From assembly GCA_015065605.1 (NCBI GenBank), contig SVPZ01000019.1, positions 1-46,536 on the forward strand: 46,536 nucleotides of DNA. The letters run 5' to 3'. The stretch comes from Oscillospiraceae bacterium. GTDB lineage: Bacteria > Bacillota > Clostridia > Oscillospirales > Acutalibacteraceae. The notes beneath the pieces are model-generated. The model did not search any database, was not told the DNA's origin, and worked only from the letters and a program-made list of their open reading frames with translations. The position numbers and the translations under genes are program-made. This document shows positions 5,861 to 14,567 of this stretch, piece by piece (position 1 is the first letter of the stretch; each line of letters starts with the position of its first letter).

Positions 5861-7921
5861 TTGAGTACGCAAAGACGTTCTGTAGAAAATAAAAGTATGC
5901 TCGATATAATGAAGCCTCAGCTTATTACAGGCATAAGATATTCCGTTGTTTATTTTATTGCGCTTCTTTATTGGGAACTTTTGCTTCGCACCCAGACGGG
6001 TTTTGAAGATATGAGTTGGTTTTTCCTTCTGTTTATTCCTGCCGAGGCTGCTTTTTTGGGCACTCTTAACGGTTGGTTCAGAAGAAAGGGCAACAGAATT
6101 GCTCTCCCTGTAATAATGCTTATACCCTTTGCTTTTTACGTGGCTCAGCTTGTTTACTATAGAATTTTCGGTTCGATGTTCTCTATTTCTATGATAGGAA
6201 TGGGCGCTGATGCTATGGAGGATTTCGGGTGGGCGCTTAAGGATACCATCAAGGATTCGTTCTGGTGGATAATTCTCTGTCTTGTACCGGTTTTTGCCGC
6301 TATTGTTTACGCGTTTATTTCGCCTAAGAGGAATTTTAAAAAATATTCTCCCCTTATGCACTTTGTTTCTCTTTTAAAAACGGTGGTTTTGTGGGTACTT
6401 GCAGTGCTTTTCCTGCTTCCTTTCGGAACGGGCAGTACCTCTCCCTACGCCGCTTATTCTTCTACCAAAATTGATACCGATACCGCTTCCAGCCGTCTTG
6501 GTGTTCTCACTAACTCTCTCGTAGAGGTTTATCACAGTGTTTTCGGTGGTAAAGATACCGGCGGTGATGATTTAACACTTGATATTCCAAACGGTTCCGA
6601 TTCACAAATTCCTCAGATAGATTTCTCCCCCAATAATATTAATAAAATTAACTTTAATACCCTTTCCTCTCTTACCGATGATAGCGGCAAAAAAGAACTT
6701 TGCGCTTATTTTGCAAGTCAGACGGGTACTAATAAAAACGAATATACCGGAAAACTTAAAGATTATAATCTTATTTATATCTGCGCAGAAAGCTTCAGTA
6801 AATGGGCTATTGACCCCGTTGTTACACCTACTCTTTATAAAATGAGTCAGGGCGGTGTGGTTTTAAATAACTATTATAATTCTTATAAGAATACCACTAC
6901 TAACGGCGAATTTTCCTTTATGACGGGTCTTTGGCCTGACGTATCCCGTGATGCCGACAGTAACTCCTCTTCGGGTAGCTTTACTCAGTCGCAGGATAAA
7001 TATCTGCCTTACGTACTTGGTAACGCCTTTGAAAGTCTTGGGGTTAAAACCTATGCTTATCATAACTTCAGAGGTTATTACTACTCAAGAGAAGATACTC
7101 ACCCCAATTTAGGTTATACCAATTTGCGCTTTATGGGCGGCGAAAACGGAATGAGATTTACTACCTCGTGGCCTTCCTCCGACCTTGAAATGATGGAACA
7201 GAGTATTGATGATTATATCAATAACCCACGTTTCCACGCTTATTATATGACCTTCTCGGGACACGGCCCCTATTCTTCCGCTAACCCCATAGCCGTAAGA
7301 AACCTTAAAACCGTACAGCAAATCGTTAAGGACAGAAATCTTCCCGATAATGCAGTGTATTATCTTGCCGCTAACTATGAACTTGAAAAGGCAATGACCT
7401 ATCTGCTCCGTCGTCTTCGCGATGCAGGAAAGATTAATAATACTTTGATAGTTCTTACCGGCGACCATTATCCCTATTATCTTAATTCCAATTCCCTTGA
7501 CGCGCTTGCAGGTTATGACGTTGGAAGCAACTTCCAGATGTACGAATCCGCCTGTATTATGTACTGTGAAGGTATGGAAACGGTAAAAACCGACGTTCCT
7601 TGCTGTAATATTGATATACTTCCTACAACCTTTAATCTTTTGGGAATTGAATATGATTCAAGAATGCTTCCCGGTGTGGACGTATTCTCAAGTAACGACC
7701 ATATGGCAATTCTCTATAACAAGAGCTTTGTTACCGATAAGGTGAAATATAATGCCACTAACGGTAAGGCTGAATGGCAGGGAACTGCCGACCTTATGAC
7801 AGAACAGGCAAAACAGGAATATATCGATTACTACAGTTCTATAGTGGATAACCGATATGCAGTATCACTTAAACTTATGAAGGAAGACTTCTTCCGTTTT
7901 GTTTACGATAATATAAATTAA
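5861..7921 (+). CDS. LTA synthase-family sulfatase-fold membrane protein
   Basis: This is a 686-residue membrane enzyme of the LtaS/phosphoglycerol transferase family, which polymerises or transfers glycerol phosphate outside the membrane. Five hydrophobic helices occupy about the first 190 residues. The extracellular sulfatase-fold domain follows: YICAESFSKW (metal site), NTTTNGEFSFMTG with the catalytic Thr just before NGEF (about residue 347), YYMTFSGHGPY and LTGDHYPYY (metal-binding His/Asp). I chose the TTG at 5861 because AAGGAG (5850-5855) is ideally placed for it. The ATG at 5843 has no ribosome site and would lie only about 13 bases after the predicted transcript start. Whether it makes lipoteichoic acid or decorates another polymer is not decided by sequence. 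Confidence 0.9.
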   Translation: MSTQRRSVENKSMLDIMKPQLITGIRYSVVYFIALLYWELLLRTQTGFEDMSWFFLLFIPAEAAFLGTLNGWFRRKGNRIALPVIMLIPFAFYVAQLVYYRIFGSMFSISMIGMGADAMEDFGWALKDTIKDSFWWIILCLVPVFAAIVYAFISPKRNFKKYSPLMHFVSLLKTVVLWVLAVLFLLPFGTGSTSPYAAYSSTKIDTDTASSRLGVLTNSLVEVYHSVFGGKDTGGDDLTLDIPNGSDSQIPQIDFSPNNINKINFNTLSSLTDDSGKKELCAYFASQTGTNKNEYTGKLKDYNLIYICAESFSKWAIDPVVTPTLYKMSQGGVVLNNYYNSYKNTTTNGEFSFMTGLWPDVSRDADSNSSSGSFTQSQDKYLPYVLGNAFESLGVKTYAYHNFRGYYYSREDTHPNLGYTNLRFMGGENGMRFTTSWPSSDLEMMEQSIDDYINNPRFHAYYMTFSGHGPYSSANPIAVRNLKTVQQIVKDRNLPDNAVYYLAANYELEKAMTYLLRRLRDAGKINNTLIVLTGDHYPYYLNSNSLDALAGYDVGSNFQMYESACIMYCEGMETVKTDVPCCNIDILPTTFNLLGIEYDSRMLPGVDVFSSNDHMAILYNKSFVTDKVKYNATNGKAEWQGTADLMTEQAKQEYIDYYSSIVDNRYAVSLKLMKEDFFRFVYDNIN

Positions 7922-7927
7922 AAAAAT

Positions 7928-7967
7928 AAAATCAGCGCTTTTCTTTTTTGAAATTCGCTGATTTTTT
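7928..7967 (+). terminator. terminator after the LtaS-like gene
   Basis: AAAATCAGCG pairs with CGCTGATTTT across an 18-base loop and ends in TTTTTTATA. Confidence 0.75.
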
Positions 7968-8045
7968 ATATTTGGATTTTTTATGTCACAAAATGACCCT
8001 GTGTGTCGTTATTATAAACAGAAGCATAAAGAGAGGGGTGTATTT

Positions 8046-8570
8046 ATGAAAAAGATTTTTTTATATATTTTTTTAATAAGTGCGACGATGGTTTTATTAT
8101 GCGGTTGTAATTCGAAGGAAAATTTGGACGATACGCTTAACGGTGTTGAGATTACGGATGTCTCTAATGCTGATTTTGTAAAGAATCCGGAAAACTATAA
8201 GGAATATAACTATTCGTATGGTGGAAAAAGATACGTAAGAGTTATAAATGGGTTGATAACCAACGATTTTTACCAAGTGGCAGAGGATGGTTATACCGTA
8301 AAATCTCTCAATACTTTCACTAAAAGGGAAATAAGAAAATTAGAACGCGAAAAAAACGTCATACATAAATTTTCGGGGTGTGATATAAGCGTAATAAACG
8401 ATTCACTGAACGTGAAAATCGACTTATTGAGTGTAGAAGAGGATCAAGAAATTTATTTTAAAGTAAACGATCAGATATATCATTTGAGAGCTATAAAAGA
8501 TGCTGAGAATACTTGGTATATCGATTTGGACAGAGATTTGGTCTGTACGGCAGAAATAGAGTTCTATTAA
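8046..8570 (+). CDS. small putative lipoprotein, function unknown
   Basis: I do not recognise this 174-residue protein. It starts with a lipoprotein signal peptide: MKKIF, a hydrophobic stretch, and a lipobox-like LCGC at about residues 18-21, so the mature form should be lipid-anchored outside the membrane. The remainder is polar, with one region rich in Lys/Glu (TKREIRKLEREKN) and predicted beta-type segments. The start at 8046 is favoured by the GAGAGGGG site just upstream. An in-frame start 63 bases earlier would add a non-hydrophobic leader that spoils the signal peptide. It stands alone between the LtaS-like gene and a convergent phosphorylase-like gene. Confidence 0.7.
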   Translation: MKKIFLYIFLISATMVLLCGCNSKENLDDTLNGVEITDVSNADFVKNPENYKEYNYSYGGKRYVRVINGLITNDFYQVAEDGYTVKSLNTFTKREIRKLEREKNVIHKFSGCDISVINDSLNVKIDLLSVEEDQEIYFKVNDQIYHLRAIKDAENTWYIDLDRDLVCTAEIEFY

Positions 8571-8628
8571 TTTCATTTTGATAAATTTTGTGTTATTATA
8601 CCTATTGTTGATATGGCTTATTAAATAA

Positions 8629-8660
8629 AAAATGGGATGGTATTTGTACCATCCCATTTA
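8629..8660. terminator. bidirectional terminator between convergent genes
   Basis: AATGGGATGGTA (8631-8642) pairs with TACCATCCCATT across a TTTG loop. A-rich and T-rich flanks allow it to serve both the lipoprotein gene (+) and the phosphorylase-like gene (-). Confidence 0.85.
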
Positions 8661-8662
8661 AT

Positions 8663-11200
8663 TTAATCCGTAACCGTTATAATCATATTATCCGAAATAT
8701 CTTGGTTTTTAATAAAGAGTTTTTCGGTTTTAATAATATTGTCGTAAACGGTTTGCTGTTTTATACCGTTAATGAAAATTTCTCGTTTTGAGTTACCCTC
8801 GTTTTTATAGATAAGGGTTAAATTATGCCCTTTCATTATAAACTGAGCCGTAGCCTCCTTGCAGGGCATATAAGCGGCAGTCTGAATTGTAAGACCGTCC
8901 AGATTAGGTTCGATACCGAAGCCGAAACGGTAGAGGTTTTTATAAAGCACCGTTCCCGAACCTGTGTACCAGTCATTTTGTGAACCGCCGTCCACGCATA
9001 AATCAAGATTTCTGCAATAGGAGTTGGGCATAACAAAGGTGGTTTTATCGGCAGCGGGGTGGGTGATAACCATTGATTTTTCTATTTGCTTCCACGCGTT
9101 TTCAGAGTCACCGCTTAAAAACAGCGCCGCGCAAGAGAACATACTTGCGTGAACGTAAGCGCAGGCGTTTTCAGCAAAGCCGGGAATAGTGTTGGCAATT
9201 CTTCCTATACCGGGTGTGCCCTCTGTGAATTTCGGCCAATTTGTAAGAATACCGTAAACCGAATCAAGAGAAAGAATATTTTTTATAATAACTTCTCGAA
9301 GTTCGGGGGTTTCGCTGATTAAATCGGAAATTGCCCAATAAGCAAAAGGCGCAAAACTAACTCTTGAAACACCGTCAACGTCACAATATGAGCCGACTTT
9401 ATAGGATTTGTGGTCGCCCCAACCGTGAATAAGACGTATTTCGCCATTTTCATCTTTTTCAATAGCGTGTTTTTTAAGGCCTTCGGCAAGTTCTTTTCTT
9501 ACTTTAAGATATTCGTCAGCCTTTTCGGTTAAATCAAGTTTCTTAAGAAGCTCTGCCATTTCAGCAAGATTTCTGTAAAGCTGAAGCGAAGCCATCACCG
9601 AAACGCCTGTACCGAATTCTTTGCCCTCGTCGGTTGTTTTGCCCAGTCCGTCAATGGCATCGTTCCAGTCGCCATACATAATTCTAAGACAGTTGGTGCC
9701 GTCTTCACGGTCAAGCTTACTAACGAGATAATCGGTAATGCGAATTAAATGCTCTAGTACGCTGTTCTTTTCGTCCAGGGGCTTTACTACGTTGCCTTTC
9801 GTGGCTATAAATTCGTAATAACCGCATTCTTCGTTTAAAATGGAGTAGTCGTTCGTGTAGGCAAGGTACATATAGAAGGTGGTTAAAATCCAGTTGCCTT
9901 GGTCGATAAACGGGCGAAGATCCATACTGGGAATATGTCCTTCGTACTGAGGAAGCCCGAACTGACGCGGAGGACGTCCGCTTGGATCGATGAAACCGAG
10001 AGCGCGTATCATTTTTTCTCTTGCATCATTGGGACTCCATATTATAGCCTGTTCGAGCTGTTGGAATACGTCACGAACACCCAGCATATGTTCAACGTAA
10101 TTGTCACCCATTGCGCAAAAGTCAACCTGTTTTTGAAGAGTTTTAACGAAGTTATTAAGTACGTTGACGTGAATGGTATCGTTGTGCCAGTCCTTAAAGG
10201 AAAGCTTTACGCTATTTAAACGGGTTTTGTCGGAAATTTCACGGTTTAATATAACGGAGTCAATTTCTTCGCAGTTTATTTCTATATTTTCTTTGGTTAA
10301 ATCAACGTTTTTATCATTTGTCAAGGTGAAAAGATAATCTATTCTTGAGGTTTTTTCAGCCTTAGTTTCAAGATGTATTATTTCAGCTGCAACGGGAGTG
10401 TTGTTTCTTGTTGAGAAAGATTGCTTTTCAAATTTACCGAGTTTCAGCGATTCGGCGTTTCCTACGTTGCAGTTTTGACAAATAAGATATTCGGGACGGG
10501 AAGCGGTGTGATAGGTATCTCCTACCGTGGCATTGGTTATTTTTCGGTCAATAAGCATAGCGTGAAAATCGCCTGAAGCACGTTTTAGTATGAATTTTCC
10601 TTCGCCCAGATAAAATGACTGACGGGTGCTCTTTACCCACATATCATCATATTCGCCGTTTTTAAGGAAGGCTTCAAAATATGTATTTAAAGTGTATTTT
10701 AAAGGCTTATCGGTTTTATTTATTGTCTGGAAAGAAAATGACATCTGTTTATTTTTGGTAACCGAAGCGCGTACCGCAAAGGTCCCGATATCTGTATCGG
10801 CAATATAGTATGCGGCAGAAAGGGTATAAACCAGATATCTTTTGGTGTTATAGGGCTCAAATAACTGTTTTCCTCCGCCTAAAATAGAAATAGGGAAGTA
10901 GGTGCCGTCGCCGTTTGGAAGACCTACGAAAAAGTTTACGGAAGAATCGTGGTCAAGATGTATAGGATAGAAAACACGCAAAATTCCGTCAACGGCATTT
11001 ATAACGCCGTTGGACATTGCCCACATGGTAAAACCGCCTGCCTGATAGGGAAAGCGGTGAACACCGGTGGTTCTGGGAAGACATAATACGTCACCGCTTT
11101 GGAGATAATAGGTATTACCCGGAAGCTGATTATGAGCGCCTTTGTTTTCGGTAGTCGCCTTTATTTGCGCCATAATATCCTTTAATTTTTGCTCAAACAT
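8663..11200 (-). CDS. GH94/GH36-type glycoside phosphorylase-like protein
   Basis: This 845-residue protein resembles cellobiose-phosphorylase-type enzymes (clan with an (alpha/alpha)6 barrel). An N-terminal beta-sandwich region covers about residues 1-330, with GDVLCLPRTTGVHRFPYQ and GLPNGDGTYFPI. A helical barrel region carries MYGDWNDAIDGLG near residue 510, matching the DWND catalytic-acid motif of GH94. A C-terminal beta region follows SQNDWYTGSGTVLYKNLYRFGFGIEP. No signal peptide is present, as expected for an intracellular phosphorylase that splits disaccharides or oligosaccharides with phosphate. AGGGAGG precedes the ATG. It is the last gene of the MATE-gpsA operon. The exact sugar linkage is unknown. 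A hydrolase of similar fold is the main alternative. Confidence 0.75.
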   Translation of the reverse strand: MFEQKLKDIMAQIKATTENKGAHNQLPGNTYYLQSGDVLCLPRTTGVHRFPYQAGGFTMWAMSNGVINAVDGILRVFYPIHLDHDSSVNFFVGLPNGDGTYFPISILGGGKQLFEPYNTKRYLVYTLSAAYYIADTDIGTFAVRASVTKNKQMSFSFQTINKTDKPLKYTLNTYFEAFLKNGEYDDMWVKSTRQSFYLGEGKFILKRASGDFHAMLIDRKITNATVGDTYHTASRPEYLICQNCNVGNAESLKLGKFEKQSFSTRNNTPVAAEIIHLETKAEKTSRIDYLFTLTNDKNVDLTKENIEINCEEIDSVILNREISDKTRLNSVKLSFKDWHNDTIHVNVLNNFVKTLQKQVDFCAMGDNYVEHMLGVRDVFQQLEQAIIWSPNDAREKMIRALGFIDPSGRPPRQFGLPQYEGHIPSMDLRPFIDQGNWILTTFYMYLAYTNDYSILNEECGYYEFIATKGNVVKPLDEKNSVLEHLIRITDYLVSKLDREDGTNCLRIMYGDWNDAIDGLGKTTDEGKEFGTGVSVMASLQLYRNLAEMAELLKKLDLTEKADEYLKVRKELAEGLKKHAIEKDENGEIRLIHGWGDHKSYKVGSYCDVDGVSRVSFAPFAYWAISDLISETPELREVIIKNILSLDSVYGILTNWPKFTEGTPGIGRIANTIPGFAENACAYVHASMFSCAALFLSGDSENAWKQIEKSMVITHPAADKTTFVMPNSYCRNLDLCVDGGSQNDWYTGSGTVLYKNLYRFGFGIEPNLDGLTIQTAAYMPCKEATAQFIMKGHNLTLIYKNEGNSKREIFINGIKQQTVYDNIIKTEKLFIKNQDISDNMIITVTD

Positions 11201-11217
11201 AGTAGAAACCTCCCTAG

Positions 11218-12177
11218 TTATTCAAATTCCGCCGTTAATGCTCTGTCGAAAAGTTCGTCTAAAGCCTGCATTACGGGTTTTCCTTCGTAAAGCACTTCAT
11301 ATACGCGGTTGCAAATGGGAAGCTCTATGCCAAGTTCATTTCCCATATTTACAAGCGCCTTTACAGTATAATAACCTTCGGCAAGTTGCCCGAATTCTTC
11401 GCCCTTTACAAAGGACTCGCCAAACTGTCTGTTGTGGCTGTATTTTGAAAATACCGTTGCTTCATAGTCACCAAGGTGGCAAAGCCCGTAGGCGCTGACT
11501 TCGTTACCGCCCTTTGCTCCGATAAGACGGGCAACCTCACGGGTGCCTCTTGCCATAAGGGCGCCTTTTAGAGAAGAAAGTCCCACTCCGTCTAAAAATC
11601 CTGCGGCAATGCCGATTACGTTTTTTGCGGCGGCACCGATTTCGTTGCCTATCATATCATTTCCGTAGTAAAAACGGATTAATTTGCTTGAAAATTCATT
11701 TACAAGGCGCAGTTTCACCTCTTGGTCCTCGCTGTCAATAACCATACAGTTTGGGATACCGTGGTAAAATTCCTGCACGTGTCCGGGGCCTATCCAAACG
11801 GCAACCTTGTTAGAGGGGTCAAGATTATCCTTTGCAATTTCAGAAAGGCGTCTGCCCGTGGAAATTTCAATACCCTTCATACACAGTACGAAAATTTTGT
11901 TTTTGGGTGAGTATTGATTTATTTCTTCAAAAAGTCCCTGCAAAGCCTGAGAAGGTATGGAAATAACTACAACTTCAGCTTCCTCTATGCAGGAAAGGTC
12001 GGTGGATAATTTAACCGATTGAGGCAAGGTTAAAAGACTGTTTTTTCTGTCCTTTAAAAAGCCTTGCATTTCCTTTGATTCCTTTAGTCCGTAAAGGGTT
12101 ACGTCGTGATGACGGGTGTCAAGATACCATGTGATAAGTGAACCCCAACGGCCCGGTCCTATAACGGTAATTTTCAT
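11218..12177 (-). CDS. gpsA: glycerol-3-phosphate dehydrogenase [NAD(P)+]
   Basis: GpsA reduces dihydroxyacetone phosphate to sn-glycerol 3-phosphate, the backbone of phospholipids and of polyglycerol-phosphate polymers. The 319-residue protein has the N-terminal nucleotide site IGPGRWGS (residues 6-13). It also has VVISIPSQAL, the GPGHVQEFYHGIPN segment (a variant of the usual GPS-FA/E motif), and the catalytic-lysine region EIGAAAKNVIGIAAG. The C-terminal helical domain is complete. The ATG overlaps the MATE stop by four bases (ATGA), so the two are coupled. GlyP supply fits the nearby LtaS-like enzyme, though the two genes are not in one operon. Confidence 0.93.
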   Translation of the reverse strand: MKITVIGPGRWGSLITWYLDTRHHDVTLYGLKESKEMQGFLKDRKNSLLTLPQSVKLSTDLSCIEEAEVVVISIPSQALQGLFEEINQYSPKNKIFVLCMKGIEISTGRRLSEIAKDNLDPSNKVAVWIGPGHVQEFYHGIPNCMVIDSEDQEVKLRLVNEFSSKLIRFYYGNDMIGNEIGAAAKNVIGIAAGFLDGVGLSSLKGALMARGTREVARLIGAKGGNEVSAYGLCHLGDYEATVFSKYSHNRQFGESFVKGEEFGQLAEGYYTVKALVNMGNELGIELPICNRVYEVLYEGKPVMQALDELFDRALTAEFE

Positions 12178-13541
12178 CTCTTATTCTCCTCCGTTATTTC
12201 TTTATTTTTTAAATATTTTGATATGTAAATTGAAAAAGGTATGGCGCAAACTGCGGTAAGAAAATCTGCAACCGCCTGAGTCATTTCAAGTCCCGTTTGC
12301 CCAAAAAGGAAGGGAAGGGCTATAACCAGGGGAATAAAGAAAATTCCCTGTCTTGCAATTGATAAAAGTGTGGCTCTGCCTACAAAGCCAAGATTTTGCA
12401 TAATCATATTTGCCATAACTATTATGCCAAAGGTTGGGATGGTAAGACACTGAAAACGAAGCAGAGAAACACCGATTTTTACTACCTCGGGGTCTTCTCT
12501 GAAAAGCTTTATAAGAGGTGGCGCAAATATAAAGCCGAGTACCGCCATAACACAAAGAAAAATTGTGGTCACCTTTATTGAAAAAATAAAGCCTTGTTTA
12601 ACTCTTTGGTATTTTTTGGCGCCGTAGTTAAATCCGCAAAAAGGCTGAAATCCCTGACCGAAGCCAATAACCGCCGAGTTTATAAACATTGCTATTCTGT
12701 TTACTATTGAAATTGCCGCAATTGCAAAATCGCCGTAACCGCCTGCAACCCAGTTTAATGTAACCGATGCAACGCTTGTTATGGACTGACGGGAAAGCGA
12801 GGGAAGACCGCCTTTTATTATTTCGACGATATACTTTTTATTAAATGAGAAATTCTTAATTTTTATTCTTATGTTTTCACCTCTCGTAGTGCCGATTATA
12901 AGAAGTAAAAATGAGAAAATCTGACTGACTACGGTGGCAAGAGCGGCGCCCTTTGTTCCCATATTTAAGGTGAAAATAAAAATCGGGTCAAGAATGATGT
13001 TAAGTATTCCGCCCGAAACAAGACCTACCATAGCGTAGGAGGCGTTACCCTGAAAACGAAGCTGATTATTTATAACAAAGGAAGAAATTATAAAGGGTGA
13101 GCCTAAAAGAATATAGCCCAGATACTGTTTTGCATAGGGAAGTATGGTTTCGGTGGAGCCGAGAAGAAGCGCTAAAGGTTCGATAAAAATAAGACCGAAA
13201 ACGGTTATAAGAATTCCTATAAAAAAGGAGTAGAAAAAGCCGGTGGAAGCCATTTCTTCAGCGCTTTTTTTATCCTGCTTTCCCATAGCTTTTGAAATAA
13301 AGTTTCCCGAGCCCTGACCGAAGAAAAAGCCTACTGCCTGAATAAGCGCCATCATAGAAAAAACTACTCCTACGGCGGCGGGCGCGGAAACGTCCTTTAT
13401 TTTACTTACGAAAAAGGTGTCTGCCATATTATAAATGGCGGTAACCAACATACTTATAATGGTAGGTATTGCCATTTTTGTTATTACTCTTTCGGGTTTT
13501 TCAGTTGTCAAAAGAGTAAATTTATCTTTTGTTTCTTTCAT
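12174..13541 (-). CDS. MATE-family multidrug/toxin efflux transporter
   Basis: This 455-residue integral membrane protein has about twelve hydrophobic helices and the two-half architecture of MATE (NorM/DinF type) cation antiporters. Typical segments are TEKPERVITKMAIPTIISMLVTAIYN at the start, QGSGNFISKAMG after helix 2, and the second-half repeat GFGQGFQPFCGFNYGAKKY. I place the start at 13541, with AAAGAG 9 bases before it. Upstream in-frame ATGs lie in the promoter. Substrate is unknown. It heads an operon with gpsA and the phosphorylase-like gene, an unexpected companion for an efflux pump. Confidence 0.9.
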   Translation of the reverse strand: MKETKDKFTLLTTEKPERVITKMAIPTIISMLVTAIYNMADTFFVSKIKDVSAPAAVGVVFSMMALIQAVGFFFGQGSGNFISKAMGKQDKKSAEEMASTGFFYSFFIGILITVFGLIFIEPLALLLGSTETILPYAKQYLGYILLGSPFIISSFVINNQLRFQGNASYAMVGLVSGGILNIILDPIFIFTLNMGTKGAALATVVSQIFSFLLLIIGTTRGENIRIKIKNFSFNKKYIVEIIKGGLPSLSRQSITSVASVTLNWVAGGYGDFAIAAISIVNRIAMFINSAVIGFGQGFQPFCGFNYGAKKYQRVKQGFIFSIKVTTIFLCVMAVLGFIFAPPLIKLFREDPEVVKIGVSLLRFQCLTIPTFGIIVMANMIMQNLGFVGRATLLSIARQGIFFIPLVIALPFLFGQTGLEMTQAVADFLTAVCAIPFSIYISKYLKNKEITEENKR

Positions 13542-13572
13542 TATTAACATCTCTTTAAAATAATATAAAGAC

Positions 13573-13624
13573 ATTATAACACACTTTAAAAAAAATTGCA
13601 AAACAAGTATTGTTATGTTATAAT
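13573..13624. promoter_or_regulatory. back-to-back promoters sharing one -35 hexamer
   Basis: The self-complementary hexamer TTGCAA at 13596-13601 stands 17 bp from a TATAAT on each side. On the minus strand the -10 lies at 13573-13578 (for the MATE operon). On the plus strand it lies at 13619-13624 (for the sugar isomerase gene). The two promoters are therefore exactly symmetric and would compete for RNA polymerase. Confidence 0.75.
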
Positions 13625-13650
13625 AAATAAAAAATAAAAGGAGCGAGATT

Positions 13651-14418
13651 ATGAATAAGACACTATCTATTCAGGCTTTCAGTATAAGAGATAAGCTTAA
13701 TACCTTAGAAGAAACAAAAGAAGCATTTAAGGCGTTGGCTTCATACGGATATACCGGTGTTCAGACGGCAGGGGTGCCCTCTTACGGTTATGAGGAATAC
13801 AGAAAAGCCGCAGACGAAGCAGGACTTAAGATTATCGGCACGCATCTTGGTATCGATCTTTTTGAAAATACTGATGAAACCGTCCGCATACATAATGTGC
13901 TTGGCACTAAGAATGCGGGTGTAGGCGGTATGCCGGGTCTTTGGGAGGCAAACTTTTCAAAGGAAACGGTTTATTCATTTATAGAACGTGCAGGCAAGGT
14001 GGCGCAGGCTTTTCACGATAAGGGTCTTACCTTTACCTATCACCATCACGAGCGTGAATTTGCAAAAATCGGCAACGAAACCATTATGGATATTATCATA
14101 AGGGAACTTAACTTTAATACCACCTTTGTACTTGATACCCATTGGCTTCAGGCAGGCGGAGTAAATATTATCGAGTGGCTTAAAAAACTTGAGGGTAAGG
14201 TTAATATTTTGCATCTTAAGGATTTCGCCGTGCCTTTCGGTAAGGGCGGATACGTTATAACCGAACTCGGAAACGGCAATATTAACTATAGAGAGGTTAT
14301 AAAGGCAGCCGAAGCCTCGGGAGTCGAGCATCTCTGCTATGAGCAGGACAATAATCATAAAGAGGACTCCCTGCTCAGCGCAAAGCAGTCTGCAGAATAT
14401 TTTTATTCAATAATATAA
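13651..14418 (+). CDS. sugar phosphate isomerase/epimerase (xylose isomerase-like TIM barrel)
   Basis: This 255-residue protein is of the AP-endonuclease-2 / IolE-like TIM-barrel superfamily, which isomerises or epimerises sugars and inositols with a divalent metal. Seen: the start segment LSIQAFSIRDKL, GTHLGID, FTYHHHEREF (metal-binding His/Glu), FVLDTHWLQAGG (Asp/His), LHLKDF and the final LCYEQDN metal glutamate. AAAGGAGCGAG precedes the ATG. It appears monocistronic, with its own promoter and terminator. The true substrate is unknown because family members act on many sugars. Confidence 0.85.
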   Translation: MNKTLSIQAFSIRDKLNTLEETKEAFKALASYGYTGVQTAGVPSYGYEEYRKAADEAGLKIIGTHLGIDLFENTDETVRIHNVLGTKNAGVGGMPGLWEANFSKETVYSFIERAGKVAQAFHDKGLTFTYHHHEREFAKIGNETIMDIIIRELNFNTTFVLDTHWLQAGGVNIIEWLKKLEGKVNILHLKDFAVPFGKGGYVITELGNGNINYREVIKAAEASGVEHLCYEQDNNHKEDSLLSAKQSAEYFYSII

Positions 14419-14424
14419 TGTTTA

Positions 14425-14460
14425 AAAGGATGAATACGCCTAACGTGTTCATCTTTTTTT
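14425..14460 (+). terminator. terminator after the sugar isomerase gene
   Basis: GATGAATACG pairs with CGTGTTCATC (one G-T pair) with a CCTAA loop, followed by TTTTTTT. Confidence 0.8.
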
Positions 14461-14505
14461 GTAAATAATGGTAACTTTTTTGAATATAAAAAGGGAAAAT
14501 TTCCA

Positions 14506-14533
14506 TTTACTTATTCTTTTTTTGTGATATAAT
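14506..14533 (+). promoter_or_regulatory. promoter of the EamA transporter gene
   Basis: The -35 TTTACT (14506-14511), a 16-bp spacer and a perfect -10 TATAAT (14528-14533) precede the GTG start at 14568. Confidence 0.65.
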
Positions 14534-14567
14534 CTAACTATAATTTTTAAAAGAGGGTGTAAAGGCA

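Noticed and set aside
7983-8045. Longer N-terminus for the small lipoprotein
   Set aside because: It would place about 21 polar residues before the signal peptide and ignores the GAGAGGGG site in front of 8046.
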